A stretch of DNA of 64,000 nucleotides from positions 78,937 through 142,936 of the forward strand of contig JBKUOG010000004.1 of the NCBI GenBank assembly GCA_046957575.1, written 5' to 3'. The translations under genes and the position numbers were made by a program. Source of the stretch: UMGS1370 sp046957575 (GTDB taxonomy: Bacteria; Bacillota; Clostridia; Lachnospirales; Lachnospiraceae). This document shows positions 43,024 to 51,980 of the stretch, one piece after another. Numbering within the stretch: position 1 is the first letter of the stretch; each line of letters starts with the position of its first letter. The notes under the pieces were generated by a model. That model made no database searches. It was not told where the DNA came from and saw nothing but the letters and a program-made list of their open reading frames with translations.

Positions 43024-43704
43024 CTATCCTCTCACATTCTCAATCTGCCAGTCAATCGGCTCTAATCCATGTTCTACCAGATATTCATTGGTCCTGCTAA
43101 AAGGCCGGCTTCCAAAAAAGCCTCTGGACGCGGAAAGCGGACTGGGATGGGAAGATTCTAAAATCAGATGTTTTGGATTATTTAACATTGCCCTTTTCAT
43201 CTGAGCCGGACGCCCCCACAGGATAAATACCATGGGGCGCTGCTGCTCATTGAGAACCCGGATTGCCGCATCCGTAAATTCCTCCCAGCCAATTCCTCTG
43301 TGAGAATTGGCTGCATGCGCCCGGACCGTAAGGACTGTGTTTAAAAGCATAACTCCCTGATCGGCCCATTTTTTCAAATATCCGTTGTCGGGAATGTAAC
43401 ATCCGCAGTCGTCATGAAGTTCCTGATAAATATTGACTAAAGACGGAGGAATGGCTACATCCGGTTTTACGGAAAAGCACAGGCCATGGGCCTGATCGTA
43501 ATTGTGATAAGGATCCTGCCCCAGTATCACCACTTTTACTTTTGATAATGGAGTAAATGCAAATGCATTGAAAATATCATCCGGATCCGGAAATATCTGT
43601 CTTGTCTCGTATTCGTGTCTGACAGTCTGATACAGTTTGCGGTAGTAGTCTTTCTTAAACTCCCCGCTTAACGGTTCCAGCCAGTCATTGTCAATTGCCG
43701 CCAT
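43024..43704 (-). CDS. ung: Uracil-DNA glycosylase
   Basis: 226 residues, family 1. GQDPYHNYDQAHGLCFSV carries the catalytic Asp and Tyr, LLNTVLTVRAHAANSHRGIG the minor-groove part and ESSHPSPLSASRGF the catalytic His. Excises uracil from DNA in base-excision repair. Cotranscribed with uppP. Confidence 0.97.
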   Translation of the reverse strand: MAAIDNDWLEPLSGEFKKDYYRKLYQTVRHEYETRQIFPDPDDIFNAFAFTPLSKVKVVILGQDPYHNYDQAHGLCFSVKPDVAIPPSLVNIYQELHDDCGCYIPDNGYLKKWADQGVMLLNTVLTVRAHAANSHRGIGWEEFTDAAIRVLNEQQRPMVFILWGRPAQMKRAMLNNPKHLILESSHPSPLSASRGFFGSRPFSRTNEYLVEHGLEPIDWQIENVRG

Positions 43705-43784
43705 CTTATGTATCCTCCTTATGCCGATTGCCGGGATTCTTCTGCTGCTTTACAATAGTATGAGTGGACAAAGTAAACATATTC

Positions 43785-43800
43785 GTAACAGTTCAGCCAT
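43785..43800 (+). repeat. Solo end of the MITE-like family (copy D)
   Basis: GTAACAGTTCAGCCAT is identical to the outer 16 bases shared by the full copies, but no further match follows and no partner end is found within 300 bases. The stop codon and last Gly codon of the Sir2-like gene lie inside it. It is probably what remains after a deletion or one-ended event. Confidence 0.6.
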
Positions 43801-44491
43801 ATGGTTCCTTTCTGCAGTGAGCAGCCAGCCGGCTTATAAACAAAACTGAATCCGCTTTTATCCCTTCTGCTTTTTCTTTCAGTTCTTCGCTGATCTGAAA
43901 AAACTCCTGATGGACTCTGAAAAACCTTGCCTGTTTATTGAAAAATACCGTTTTCTCAAAGGGCCAGCGGATGACGGTAGGGGTAAAAAATCCTTCTCCC
44001 AGTTCCAGAACAGTCAGATTTTTATTTAATGTCCCTGCCAGCCATTCTGTATAAGATTTCCACTGGGGAAGATATCCCTCTTCAATGTAGTGGCCGCTTT
44101 CCACTGTATTGGGAACCAGCCTGCCGCCGCAGTGGGGACAAATGCCGTCCGGCACTTCCCCTTCTTCCCAGATGTCTTTCGTGCATCCATGTTCGCACTG
44201 CCTCCAGGTAATGTTTCCGCATGGAGCCACAATCCGTTTTTTGTCAAAGGGCTGTTCCCATATCTTTGCATCTGTCACAGTAGTGACAATAAAATAGTCT
44301 TTCTCCTTTATCAGTTTCAAAAGATCCTCATAACCTTTTGTCACATCCAGGCGGCTTACAATCTTTTCTATCTGCTTTTTATCCGGATTCTGCTTCCATT
44401 CTCCCCCAATTCCTATGAGCAGTTTCTCACTGCCCTGTATACGGCTGCAAATCCGTTCCATCATTTCCTGGTCTGCTCTCTTCTCGCTCAC
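43793..44491 (-). CDS. Sir2-like protein with altered catalytic site
   Basis: 232 residues with a Sir2-type layout: LLIGIGGEW in place of the NAD-binding GAGxS motif, DYFIVTTVTD, four zinc-type cysteines (RQCEHGC and CPHCGG), and NLTVLELGEGFFTPTVIRWP near the end. Where sirtuins have the catalytic HG, this protein reads APCGNI, so the general-base His is a Cys; classical deacetylation is doubtful. Similar divergent forms occur in Lachnospiraceae, as I recall. The 3' end coincides with a solo MITE-type end. A role in NAD-dependent modification or hydrolysis is inference only. Confidence 0.65.
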   Translation of the reverse strand: MSEKRADQEMMERICSRIQGSEKLLIGIGGEWKQNPDKKQIEKIVSRLDVTKGYEDLLKLIKEKDYFIVTTVTDAKIWEQPFDKKRIVAPCGNITWRQCEHGCTKDIWEEGEVPDGICPHCGGRLVPNTVESGHYIEEGYLPQWKSYTEWLAGTLNKNLTVLELGEGFFTPTVIRWPFEKTVFFNKQARFFRVHQEFFQISEELKEKAEGIKADSVLFISRLAAHCRKEPYG

Positions 44492-44518
44492 TTAAATTTC
44501 TTCCTTTTCTCAATGCTT

Positions 44519-45103
44519 TTAAACGTCCACATCAATCACATATGCCTCATACCCATTGATGACAATGGTATCCTGATACTGCTGCAGGCGCTTTGCCCTG
44601 CCTCCGTAATTTAAATGCATATGGCCATGAATAAAATATTTGGGTTTATATTTCTCCATCAGTTCTAAAAAACACTGAAATCCAGTATGGCACAGATCAT
44701 CCCCGTCTCCCAGATTTTTAGCCGGAGCATGGGTCAGGAGAATATCAAATCCCTTATTCCTTTTTAACTGCCACCACAAAAGGGAAATCCGCCACTTCAT
44801 CTGCGATTCGCTGTACTGGTGGGGACCCGGCCTGTAGCGCATGGAGCCGCCTAATCCTAAGATCCGAAGTCCTTTGTAAGTATAAATCTGATCTTCAATA
44901 CAGATACAGCCTTCCGGCTCTTCTGAGTCATGATTTCCATATACGTACAAAAGAGGCGCATGGGCAAACGTTACCAGAAAGGACAGGTATTTTGGGGAAA
45001 CGTCTCCACAGGAAAGGATTAAATCTATTCCCTTTAGTTTGCTCTCATCATAGTAATCCCAAAGTGATTTGGACTCTTCATCTGAAACAACTAATATCCG
45101 CAT
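44519..45103 (-). CDS. Calcineurin-like metallophosphoesterase
   Basis: 194 residues. The five metallophosphoesterase blocks are partly visible: VVSDEESKSLWDYY (first Asp; the usual DxH is altered to DEE), LILSCGDVS, YVYGNHDSEE, LLTHAPAKNLGDGDD and FIHGHMHLNYG. The DxH block lacking His is a known variation in this group. The substrate is unknown. It lies between the BMP-type gene (19 bases downstream of it) and the Sir2-like gene, all on one strand. Confidence 0.88.
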   Translation of the reverse strand: MRILVVSDEESKSLWDYYDESKLKGIDLILSCGDVSPKYLSFLVTFAHAPLLYVYGNHDSEEPEGCICIEDQIYTYKGLRILGLGGSMRYRPGPHQYSESQMKWRISLLWWQLKRNKGFDILLTHAPAKNLGDGDDLCHTGFQCFLELMEKYKPKYFIHGHMHLNYGGRAKRLQQYQDTIVINGYEAYVIDVDV

Positions 45104-45122
45104 CTTATGTTACCCCTCTATC

Positions 45123-47069
45123 CTATTTTTTGCCGGTTCTTCTTTTCCCATGAATCTGTACAACTGCTCTGGCCTCTTTTGTCAGCTCTTTTGGTTCCGG
45201 AATCCGTCCCACCACATTGTCTGTCAGCCAGTCCATGGAGACAATTTCTGCCGGAGTCAGGATTTCTCCTTTGGAGCACATAAGGGCGCCGTCCTGGGCA
45301 GTGACAATTCCCTCAAAGGGATAAAAATCATTTCTGCATATGGCGCGCTTTAAAAGAGAAACCAGATGCTTGGTGCCCTCCGGGGTTCTGGTACTGTAAG
45401 CCACATCAATGACATCTGCCGACATTCCCCAGTAATAATTTAATGCCTGATCCTTTTTGGCTTCCCCTGCTGTCCATCCTCCATTTAAAATCTGCCGGAG
45501 AATCTTTTCATAGTATTTTCCCCAGTTCCAGATAGGAGCAGCCAGGTTTTCCACCTCGCCTTCGTGTTTCCGATATAAGCCGAATAATCGGTTTTCTTCA
45601 ATCGGAGTAATGCTGTCCTTTCCGGATATCATCTGAATCCCTTTGTCCTCCAGCGCCTTTTCTGCGTCATGGCCTTTTATGGTAGACCACTCCAGGTATA
45701 CTTTTGCTCTGGGGTTGATCATCCTGGCCCCCAATGCAAATGCGTTAATATTGGCCATCATGCCGTAAATCGGATAATCTGCCAGATACCCCAGCTCATC
45801 GCTTTCTGATAAACTGGCGGCAATGGCGCCTATCAAAAACTTTGCCTCATACATCCGGCCATAATACGTACGGATAGCCTTATGGGAAGCGTTGACCGAA
45901 CAGTTTAAAATCTTAACATCCGGATGAAGCACTGCTGCTTTCAAGCTGACAGTCGCCATCTGGGGAGTAGTGGTGAAAATAACCGTATTCCCTGCAGAAA
46001 TTGCCAGTTCAATAGCCTGCATAGCCTCTTCGCTGGTATTGGCATTGTCAATGTGAGTGGTGGTGACTTTTCCGGAAAGCGCCTGCTCTACAGAAAGACG
46101 TCCCAGCTCATGGCTGTAAGTCCAGTTGGAAGTCTCCGGATTTTTGGCGTTAATAAAGGCGATTTTTAAGTTAGAAGGTGCAGAAGAAGGAATCAGAAAA
46201 TCCCAGAGCTTTGCTGCAGCTTTGCTGTTTTCTTTTTCCGGCTCTTCTACCAGGTTTACCGCATTGTCCTGATAGGACAGGTGAATTTCCTCCCAGAACC
46301 TTCCCAGTTCTTCCCGCAGATCATCATCTGAAACCCGCTCTAAATGATGCATTCCAAAGGTTTCCAGGTACACCAACATGGCGTCCGCCGGGGTAATGGG
46401 AAGGGCTTTTCCGCCTTTTTCCTCAAAAATCAGCCGAAATCTGGCATAAGCGCCTTTTGCTCGAACCCGCTCTTCCTGCGCCCAGGGAATATCAATTCCA
46501 AATCCAGTCGCTTTTAAAAATCTTCTAAAACTTCCTTCTTTGGTAAACCAGATCTCATTGATTCCCGTAATTTTATAAAATTCCAGAAATTCGTAATAAA
46601 TTTTATTTTCCAGGGAATCGCTGCGTTTCGGCACAATTCTGGTCACATATCCATGAATGCTGACCGCTCCTACGTATTTTAAAACACTGACCCGCTTATT
46701 TCCTTCCTGAACGTAAAATTTATTCATAAACTCGTAGGCTTTAATCGGATCGCGGATTCCCTCATCCAACTGAGACTGATACAAATTGATCCACTTACTT
46801 CCAAACTCTGATTTTGGAGGAAAAAGCGGCAAAAATCCATTGGAAAATGCATTCTGACGGCCCGCCGTCTTGGTCCCCGCAATCTGATCCAGCGGAATCT
46901 CTACAAGTCCCAGATAACTTTCAGATACAATATCTTCATAAGGCAGCATATCATCCAATGACGGAAGGTATGGATACTGCCCTGCTGATACACTGGCTCT
47001 GTACTGTCTCTGTGCAATTTTTCTTGCCTTTTCATACTCCTGCAGCGGAGTATAAAATTCATCAGCCAT
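45123..47069 (-). CDS. Cytoplasmic ParB-like/BMP-family fusion protein
   Basis: 648 residues without signal peptide or lipobox. Residues about 50-145 look ParB-like (LGLVEIPLDQIAGTKTAGR, DPIKAYEFMN, FYVQEGNKRVSVLKYVG, the last like the ParB dGnhRv motif). About 150-290 is a helical stretch I do not recognise. About 303-620 is a BMP/PnrA-type periplasmic-binding fold (LKIAFINAKNPETSNWTYSH, NTVIFTTTPQMATVSLKAAV, AKFLIGAIAASLSESDELGY). BMP domains bind nucleosides as lipoproteins; here the domain must face the cytosol, which suggests a sensor or regulator. No ABC transporter genes are nearby. GGGGG precedes the ATG. Confidence 0.75.
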   Translation of the reverse strand: MADEFYTPLQEYEKARKIAQRQYRASVSAGQYPYLPSLDDMLPYEDIVSESYLGLVEIPLDQIAGTKTAGRQNAFSNGFLPLFPPKSEFGSKWINLYQSQLDEGIRDPIKAYEFMNKFYVQEGNKRVSVLKYVGAVSIHGYVTRIVPKRSDSLENKIYYEFLEFYKITGINEIWFTKEGSFRRFLKATGFGIDIPWAQEERVRAKGAYARFRLIFEEKGGKALPITPADAMLVYLETFGMHHLERVSDDDLREELGRFWEEIHLSYQDNAVNLVEEPEKENSKAAAKLWDFLIPSSAPSNLKIAFINAKNPETSNWTYSHELGRLSVEQALSGKVTTTHIDNANTSEEAMQAIELAISAGNTVIFTTTPQMATVSLKAAVLHPDVKILNCSVNASHKAIRTYYGRMYEAKFLIGAIAASLSESDELGYLADYPIYGMMANINAFALGARMINPRAKVYLEWSTIKGHDAEKALEDKGIQMISGKDSITPIEENRLFGLYRKHEGEVENLAAPIWNWGKYYEKILRQILNGGWTAGEAKKDQALNYYWGMSADVIDVAYSTRTPEGTKHLVSLLKRAICRNDFYPFEGIVTAQDGALMCSKGEILTPAEIVSMDWLTDNVVGRIPEPKELTKEARAVVQIHGKRRTGKK

Positions 47070-47126
47070 AATAGTACCCCCTACTCTGTTTTTCTGTTCT
47101 CCATTATACTGGAAAAGTGAGACAAC

Positions 47127-48275
47127 TTACAAGCTTTTTGCAAAACATTTTACCAGCCGAAATACCTGCTCGGCTGCATCAGAAAGGTTTTCCTTTGCTG
47201 TGTCAGGGTCCATGGCCTCTGTCAGCGAAATCGGGCCGCGGACAATCGAAAACAGCGCGTCTATTCCCTGTTCATTACATTTTGTCCCGTCCTTTGTGAC
47301 ATTGCCGCCAAAGGCTGCTACTGGAACTTTGTACTGTTTTGCCAGTTTTGCTGCGCCGGCCGGCGCTTTCCCCATAGCGGTCTGACCATCTATCTGTCCT
47401 TCCCCGGTAATCAGCAAGTCTGCATCTTTTAAATACTCTTCCAGATTCGTTTCTTTTAAAACAATGTCTATGCCGGGTTTCAATTCTGCATTGGTAAATG
47501 TAAGAAAGGCAAATCCCATACCCCCGGCGGCTCCGGCGCCCGGATAGTTTAAATCAGTGTGGGGAAACTGCTGTTTTGCCAGTTCGCCGTAGTGGAAAAG
47601 CCATTGATCCATCTTGAGAGTCTGCTCCCTGTCCGCTCCCTTTTGAGGACCGTAAACTGCGCTGCATCCGTTTTGGCCGCACAGAGGATTGGTTACATCA
47701 CAGGCCACCAGAAACTTACATTCTGCAAGTTCCGGCATCACATGACAGACGCTGATACAGCAAAGTTCTTTTAGGCCTTCTGCTCCAGAGAGGATTGGCT
47801 GGCCGTCTCTGTTTAATAGGTCATATCCCAGCGCCTGAAGCATTCCTGCTCCGCCGTCGTTGGTCCCGCTGCCTCCAATTCCCACCAGAAATCGGCGGCA
47901 ACCCTTTAAAACAGCATCTTTTATCATCTCTCCCACACCATATGTGGTGGTCTTTAAAGGATTTCTCTCATTCTCCGGAATCAGAGTAAGTCCGGCGGCA
48001 GCCGACATTTCCAATACTGCTGTGCCGGTTTTTGCAATGATTCCATAACTGCACTCCACCGGCTTTCCAAGGGGGCCTGTTACGGTAATTGTCTGAAGTG
48101 TTCCGCCCATTCCCTCTATCAAAGCAGATACAGTTCCCTCACCTCCGTCTGCTAAAGGGCGAACCGCTATCTTGGCTTCATGGTCTGCGCGGCAAATTCC
48201 CCTGGCGGCTGCATATCCTGCCTCCATAGAAGTTAAGCTGCCTTTAAACGAATCCATGGCTATTACAATCTTCAT
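47127..48275 (-). CDS. Glycerate kinase (GlxK/GarK type)
   Basis: 382 residues; phosphorylates D-glycerate, probably to 2-phosphoglycerate as in this family. MDSFKGSLTSMEAG at the N-terminus, LADGGEGTVSALI, GIGGSGTNDGGAGMLQALGY and GAGAAGGMGFAFL are the family motifs, with LITGEGQIDGQTAMGKAP near the end. Overlaps metA by 4 bases (ATGA). Confidence 0.94.
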   Translation of the reverse strand: MKIVIAMDSFKGSLTSMEAGYAAARGICRADHEAKIAVRPLADGGEGTVSALIEGMGGTLQTITVTGPLGKPVECSYGIIAKTGTAVLEMSAAAGLTLIPENERNPLKTTTYGVGEMIKDAVLKGCRRFLVGIGGSGTNDGGAGMLQALGYDLLNRDGQPILSGAEGLKELCCISVCHVMPELAECKFLVACDVTNPLCGQNGCSAVYGPQKGADREQTLKMDQWLFHYGELAKQQFPHTDLNYPGAGAAGGMGFAFLTFTNAELKPGIDIVLKETNLEEYLKDADLLITGEGQIDGQTAMGKAPAGAAKLAKQYKVPVAAFGGNVTKDGTKCNEQGIDALFSIVRGPISLTEAMDPDTAKENLSDAAEQVFRLVKCFAKSL

Positions 48276-49195
48276 AGAGATTCATCAACCTCCAGCACAT
48301 AAGGCGTTGTCTGATACACGTAAAAATTCAGCCAGTTGGTATAGAGCATGTTTGCAGTGCTTCTCCACATCAGGGGCGGCACAGAAAAAGGATCATTATC
48401 CACATAGTAATTGATCGGAAGAGATGGATTTAACCCTTTTTTCAAATCCCTGTGGTACTCATTGTTTAAGGTCATCCGGTCGTATTCCGGGTGTCCCTGA
48501 ACAAAGATCTGGCTTCCATCCCGGTTCATCACCAGAAAAATGCCTGCTTCCTCTGATTTGGCCGCAATCACCAAATCCTTTTCCTTTCGGATGTCCTCTT
48601 CTTTTACCTCCGTATAGCGGGAGTGAGGCGCATAAAAGTAATCATTAAAACTTCGGACCAAGGGAATTTTCCGGTCCAGAACCATGTGGCTGTACACGCC
48701 GGAAAGCTTGGTTTTCCGATCATATTTTGGAATGCCGTAGTGATAGTAAAGTCCTGCCTGCGCTCCCCAGCAGATGTGCATGGTAGACGTAACGTGGGTT
48801 TTGCTCCACTCCATAATCCCGATAAGTTCCGGCCAGTAATTGACTTCCTCATACTTTAAATGTTCCAGGGGCGCTCCTGTAATAATCATGCCATCATAAT
48901 GATTTTTCTGAATGGCCTCAAATGTCACATAAAATTTATTTAAATGGCTGGCTGAGGTGTGTTTGGACACATGGCTGGAAATCATTAAAAACGTACATTC
49001 GATCTGAAGAGGCGTGTTGGACAAAGCACGCAGAAGCTGGGTTTCTGTCTCCTCTTTTAACGGCATCAGATTTAAGATTAAAATCTCCAGAGGACGGATA
49101 TCCTGACTGATTGCCCTGGTTTCATCCATCATAAATATATTTTCGGATTCCAATACCGCGCGGGCCGGCAAATCGTTTTGTATCTTAATGGGCAT
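48272..49195 (-). CDS. metA: Homoserine O-acyltransferase, probably acetyl-specific
   Basis: 307-residue MetA-fold enzyme activating homoserine for methionine synthesis. The nucleophile Cys lies in HICWGAQAGLYYHYGIPKYD, and the His/Glu pair in FVQGHPEYD. The position corresponding to residue 111 of the characterised enzymes is Glu (TGAPLEHLKYEEV) rather than Gly; work on this family linked Glu to acetyl-CoA use and Gly to succinyl-CoA. So O-acetylhomoserine is the likely product despite the name. It overlaps ligA by 11 bases upstream and glycerate kinase by 4 downstream. Confidence 0.94.
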   Translation of the reverse strand: MPIKIQNDLPARAVLESENIFMMDETRAISQDIRPLEILILNLMPLKEETETQLLRALSNTPLQIECTFLMISSHVSKHTSASHLNKFYVTFEAIQKNHYDGMIITGAPLEHLKYEEVNYWPELIGIMEWSKTHVTSTMHICWGAQAGLYYHYGIPKYDRKTKLSGVYSHMVLDRKIPLVRSFNDYFYAPHSRYTEVKEEDIRKEKDLVIAAKSEEAGIFLVMNRDGSQIFVQGHPEYDRMTLNNEYHRDLKKGLNPSLPINYYVDNDPFSVPPLMWRSTANMLYTNWLNFYVYQTTPYVLEVDESL

Positions 49196-51164
49196 GAGAT
49201 TCTTCCTCCAGCATGTTCAAAAATTCTTCCTCAGAAATAATGGGAATTCCCAGTTCTTTCGCCTTTTTATTTTTGGAGGAATTGGAACCGGTATCGTTGT
49301 TAATCAGGTAAGCGGTTTTAGATGTGACAGACCCTGACGCCTTTCCTCCCTCTGCCTCAATGACTTCCTGCAGTTTTTTCCGGTTTTCAAAGTGGTTTAA
49401 TGTGCCGGTAATGACAAAAGTCAGTCCTGCAAACTTTCCTCCCTCTTTTATCTCCTGATCCTGCTCTATCGTCAGCTCTTCCAGCAGATGATCCACTGCT
49501 TTATTCTTCTTTTCATCCTGAAAATAGTCGATCCATGCCTGGGCCAAAACGCCTCCGATTCCGTCTGCTGCAGTCAGTGCGTCCAGATCTCCATGGCGCA
49601 TGGCATTAAAATCGTATCCAAACTGGCGGCACAGCACCTTGGCGTTGGCAAGGCCGATGCCTGCAATGCCAAGGCCGTAAATAACTCTTGGCAGCGTAGT
49701 CTGGCTGGCTTTTTTTATGGATTCCTGCAGATTGTCATAGGAGCGTTTTCCAAATCCTTCCATCTCCACAATGGCTTCTTCGTGCCGGTCCAGGTGGAAA
49801 ATATCTGCATATTCATGGATAAAACCTGCGCCGATAAATTTTTCCAGGGTGGCCTCGGAAAGGCCGTCAATATTTAAGGCATCTCTGCTGACCAAAAGGG
49901 TAAAACTCTTAATCCTCTTTGCCTGACAGTCCGGATTGGTGCAGTACAGGGATTTTACATCATTGGTCTTTCGGATCTGGGTAGGACCGCCGCAGACCGG
50001 ACAGGTCTCTGGAATATGGCTGACGCCGCTGCGGGTTAAATTGTCTCCAATCTGAGGAATAATCATGTTGGCTTTATACACTGTAATGGTATCCCCGTCT
50101 CCCAAAGCCAGCGATTCCAGAATACTTAAGTTGTGAACACTGGCTCTGCTCACAGTTGTCCCCTCCAGTTCAACCGGTTCAAACACTGCTACCGGATTGA
50201 TTAGCCCTGTACGGGACGGACTCCACTCAATATAGCTTAATGTGGTTTCCCGAATCTCATCCGCCCATTTAAAGGCAATAGAATTGCGGGGAAATTTGGC
50301 AGTACGGCCAAGGGATTCGCCGTAAGCAATATCATCATATAAAAGCACCAGTCCGTCAGAAGGAATGTCATTTTCTCCGATTTTTCCGGCAAACCATTCT
50401 ACTGTCTGGGTAAGGGTTTCCCTGGTCACTTCCCGGTACTCTACCACATCAAAACCCTGGGAAGACAGCCACTCAAACTGACTCTTTCTGGAATTGGAAA
50501 AATCCACATTTTCTGCGCTCACCAGTGCAAATGCCATAAAGCGGACATTTCGCTGGGCGGTTATCTGGCTGTTTAGCTGGCGGACAGAGCCGCTGCAAAG
50601 GTTTCTGGGATTTTTGTATCTGGCGTCTGTCTCCGCGATCTCCTGATTCATCCGGTTAAAGTCCGAATAGCGGATAACCGCCTCTCCCCGCAGCACCAGT
50701 CTTCCTTTAAAAGGGATGACAACCGGAACATTTAAAAATACCCTGGCATTGTTGGTAATCACTTCCCCGATTTCTCCGTTTCCCCTGGTAACAGCTTTGA
50801 CAAGTTTTCCGTTTTCATAGGTAAGGACGATGGTAAGGCCGTCCATCTTCCAGGACAAAAGTCCCTTCTGATCTCCCAGCCAGTCCTTTAATGCTTCTAC
50901 GTCCTTGGTTTTGTCTAAAGAAAGCATAGGAGACTCATGGGCTTCTTTGGGGAGTTCGGAAATCACCTGATACCCTACTTTCTGGGTAGGACTGGAAGAT
51001 AAAATAGTGCCGGTCTGCCTTTCCAAATCCAATAACTCATCATAAAGCCTGTCATATTCAAAATTGCTCATAATCTCGCGGCTTTCCTGATAATATGCTT
51101 TTCCCGCTTCCGTTAAAACCGCAGTCAGTTCTTTCATTCTTGCTATTGCCTGATTCTTATCCAT
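49185..51164 (-). CDS. ligA: NAD-dependent DNA ligase
   Basis: 659 residues. Adenylation lysine in SWKMDGLTI, NAD-binding Ia motif MSNFEYDRLYDELLDLE near the N-terminus, GLINPVAVFEPVELEGTTVS in the OB fold, a four-Cys zinc finger (CPVCGGP and YCTNPDCQAK), helix-hairpin-helix repeats and a C-terminal BRCT domain (GLTFVITGTLNHFENRKKLQ). All domains of LigA are present. Only a weak AAAGGA site precedes the ATG. Confidence 0.97.
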   Translation of the reverse strand: MDKNQAIARMKELTAVLTEAGKAYYQESREIMSNFEYDRLYDELLDLERQTGTILSSSPTQKVGYQVISELPKEAHESPMLSLDKTKDVEALKDWLGDQKGLLSWKMDGLTIVLTYENGKLVKAVTRGNGEIGEVITNNARVFLNVPVVIPFKGRLVLRGEAVIRYSDFNRMNQEIAETDARYKNPRNLCSGSVRQLNSQITAQRNVRFMAFALVSAENVDFSNSRKSQFEWLSSQGFDVVEYREVTRETLTQTVEWFAGKIGENDIPSDGLVLLYDDIAYGESLGRTAKFPRNSIAFKWADEIRETTLSYIEWSPSRTGLINPVAVFEPVELEGTTVSRASVHNLSILESLALGDGDTITVYKANMIIPQIGDNLTRSGVSHIPETCPVCGGPTQIRKTNDVKSLYCTNPDCQAKRIKSFTLLVSRDALNIDGLSEATLEKFIGAGFIHEYADIFHLDRHEEAIVEMEGFGKRSYDNLQESIKKASQTTLPRVIYGLGIAGIGLANAKVLCRQFGYDFNAMRHGDLDALTAADGIGGVLAQAWIDYFQDEKKNKAVDHLLEELTIEQDQEIKEGGKFAGLTFVITGTLNHFENRKKLQEVIEAEGGKASGSVTSKTAYLINNDTGSNSSKNKKAKELGIPIISEEEFLNMLEEESHAH

Positions 51165-51173
51165 TATGGAACT

Positions 51174-51953
51174 TTATCCTTTCTTTTTCCTACCTTTGGA
51201 AATTTTTGCCTGCACTTTTCCAGAATTTTGGGTGGCAGGCCCGCTGCAGGAGTCTTCTAAAAGCGCCCGGAGTTTTTCTCCCTCTTTCGGCGTTATTTTC
51301 CGGTACTCCCCTGTTTTTAAGTTTCCCAGTTCCAGATTCATAATACGGATTCTTTTTAACTCTAAGACATGATACCCCAGCGCTCCGCACATTCTTCTAA
51401 TCTGGCGGTTCAGCCCCTGGGTTAAAATAATGGAAAATTTATTTTTACCTAACTTTTGTATGGTGCATGGTCTGGTAATGGTGTCCAGTATGGCAACTCC
51501 TGACGCCATCTTATTTAAAAATTCTCCCGTAACCGGTTTATCCACCACAACCTCATATTCTTTTTCATGATAGTTTCCGGCCCGCATGATTTTGTTGACC
51601 AGATCCCCTTGATTGGTCATCAGCAGCAGCCCTTCTGAATCTTTGTCCAGACGACCCACCGGATAAATCCGGCAGGGGTAGTTTAAAAATTCTACAATAT
51701 TTTCTGCCCGGTCTTTTTCTGAGGTAGTGCAGACAATCCCTCTGGGTTTATTAACTGCCAGCAGAATGGGAGGATCTTTTTGCTCCACCCGCTTTTTGCA
51801 GCAGATAATCTCCTGCCCCTCTGTCACTTTCTGCCCCATAAGCGCCGGCTTTCCGTCTACCAGAATCTTTCCTTCTTCCACCAGACGGTCCGCTTCTCTC
51901 CTGGAGCAGACTCCCATTTCACTTAAATATTTATTTAAACGCATCTCCTGCAT
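51174..51953 (-). CDS. RsuA/RluF-family pseudouridine synthase
   Basis: 259 residues: an N-terminal S4 RNA-binding domain (LNKYLSEMGVCSRREADRLV) and the pseudouridylase domain with catalytic Asp in GRLDKDSEGLLLMTNQGDL and the GLNRQIRRMCGALGYHVL motif. Closest by eye to RluF/RluB large-subunit rRNA enzymes. A lysine-rich tail (KAKISKGRKKKG-like) may help RNA binding. It lies between ligA and queA on the same strand. Confidence 0.92.
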   Translation of the reverse strand: MQEMRLNKYLSEMGVCSRREADRLVEEGKILVDGKPALMGQKVTEGQEIICCKKRVEQKDPPILLAVNKPRGIVCTTSEKDRAENIVEFLNYPCRIYPVGRLDKDSEGLLLMTNQGDLVNKIMRAGNYHEKEYEVVVDKPVTGEFLNKMASGVAILDTITRPCTIQKLGKNKFSIILTQGLNRQIRRMCGALGYHVLELKRIRIMNLELGNLKTGEYRKITPKEGEKLRALLEDSCSGPATQNSGKVQAKISKGRKKKG

Positions 51954-51980
51954 GAAGATTCCTTCTCTTTCTGTCCCTTA

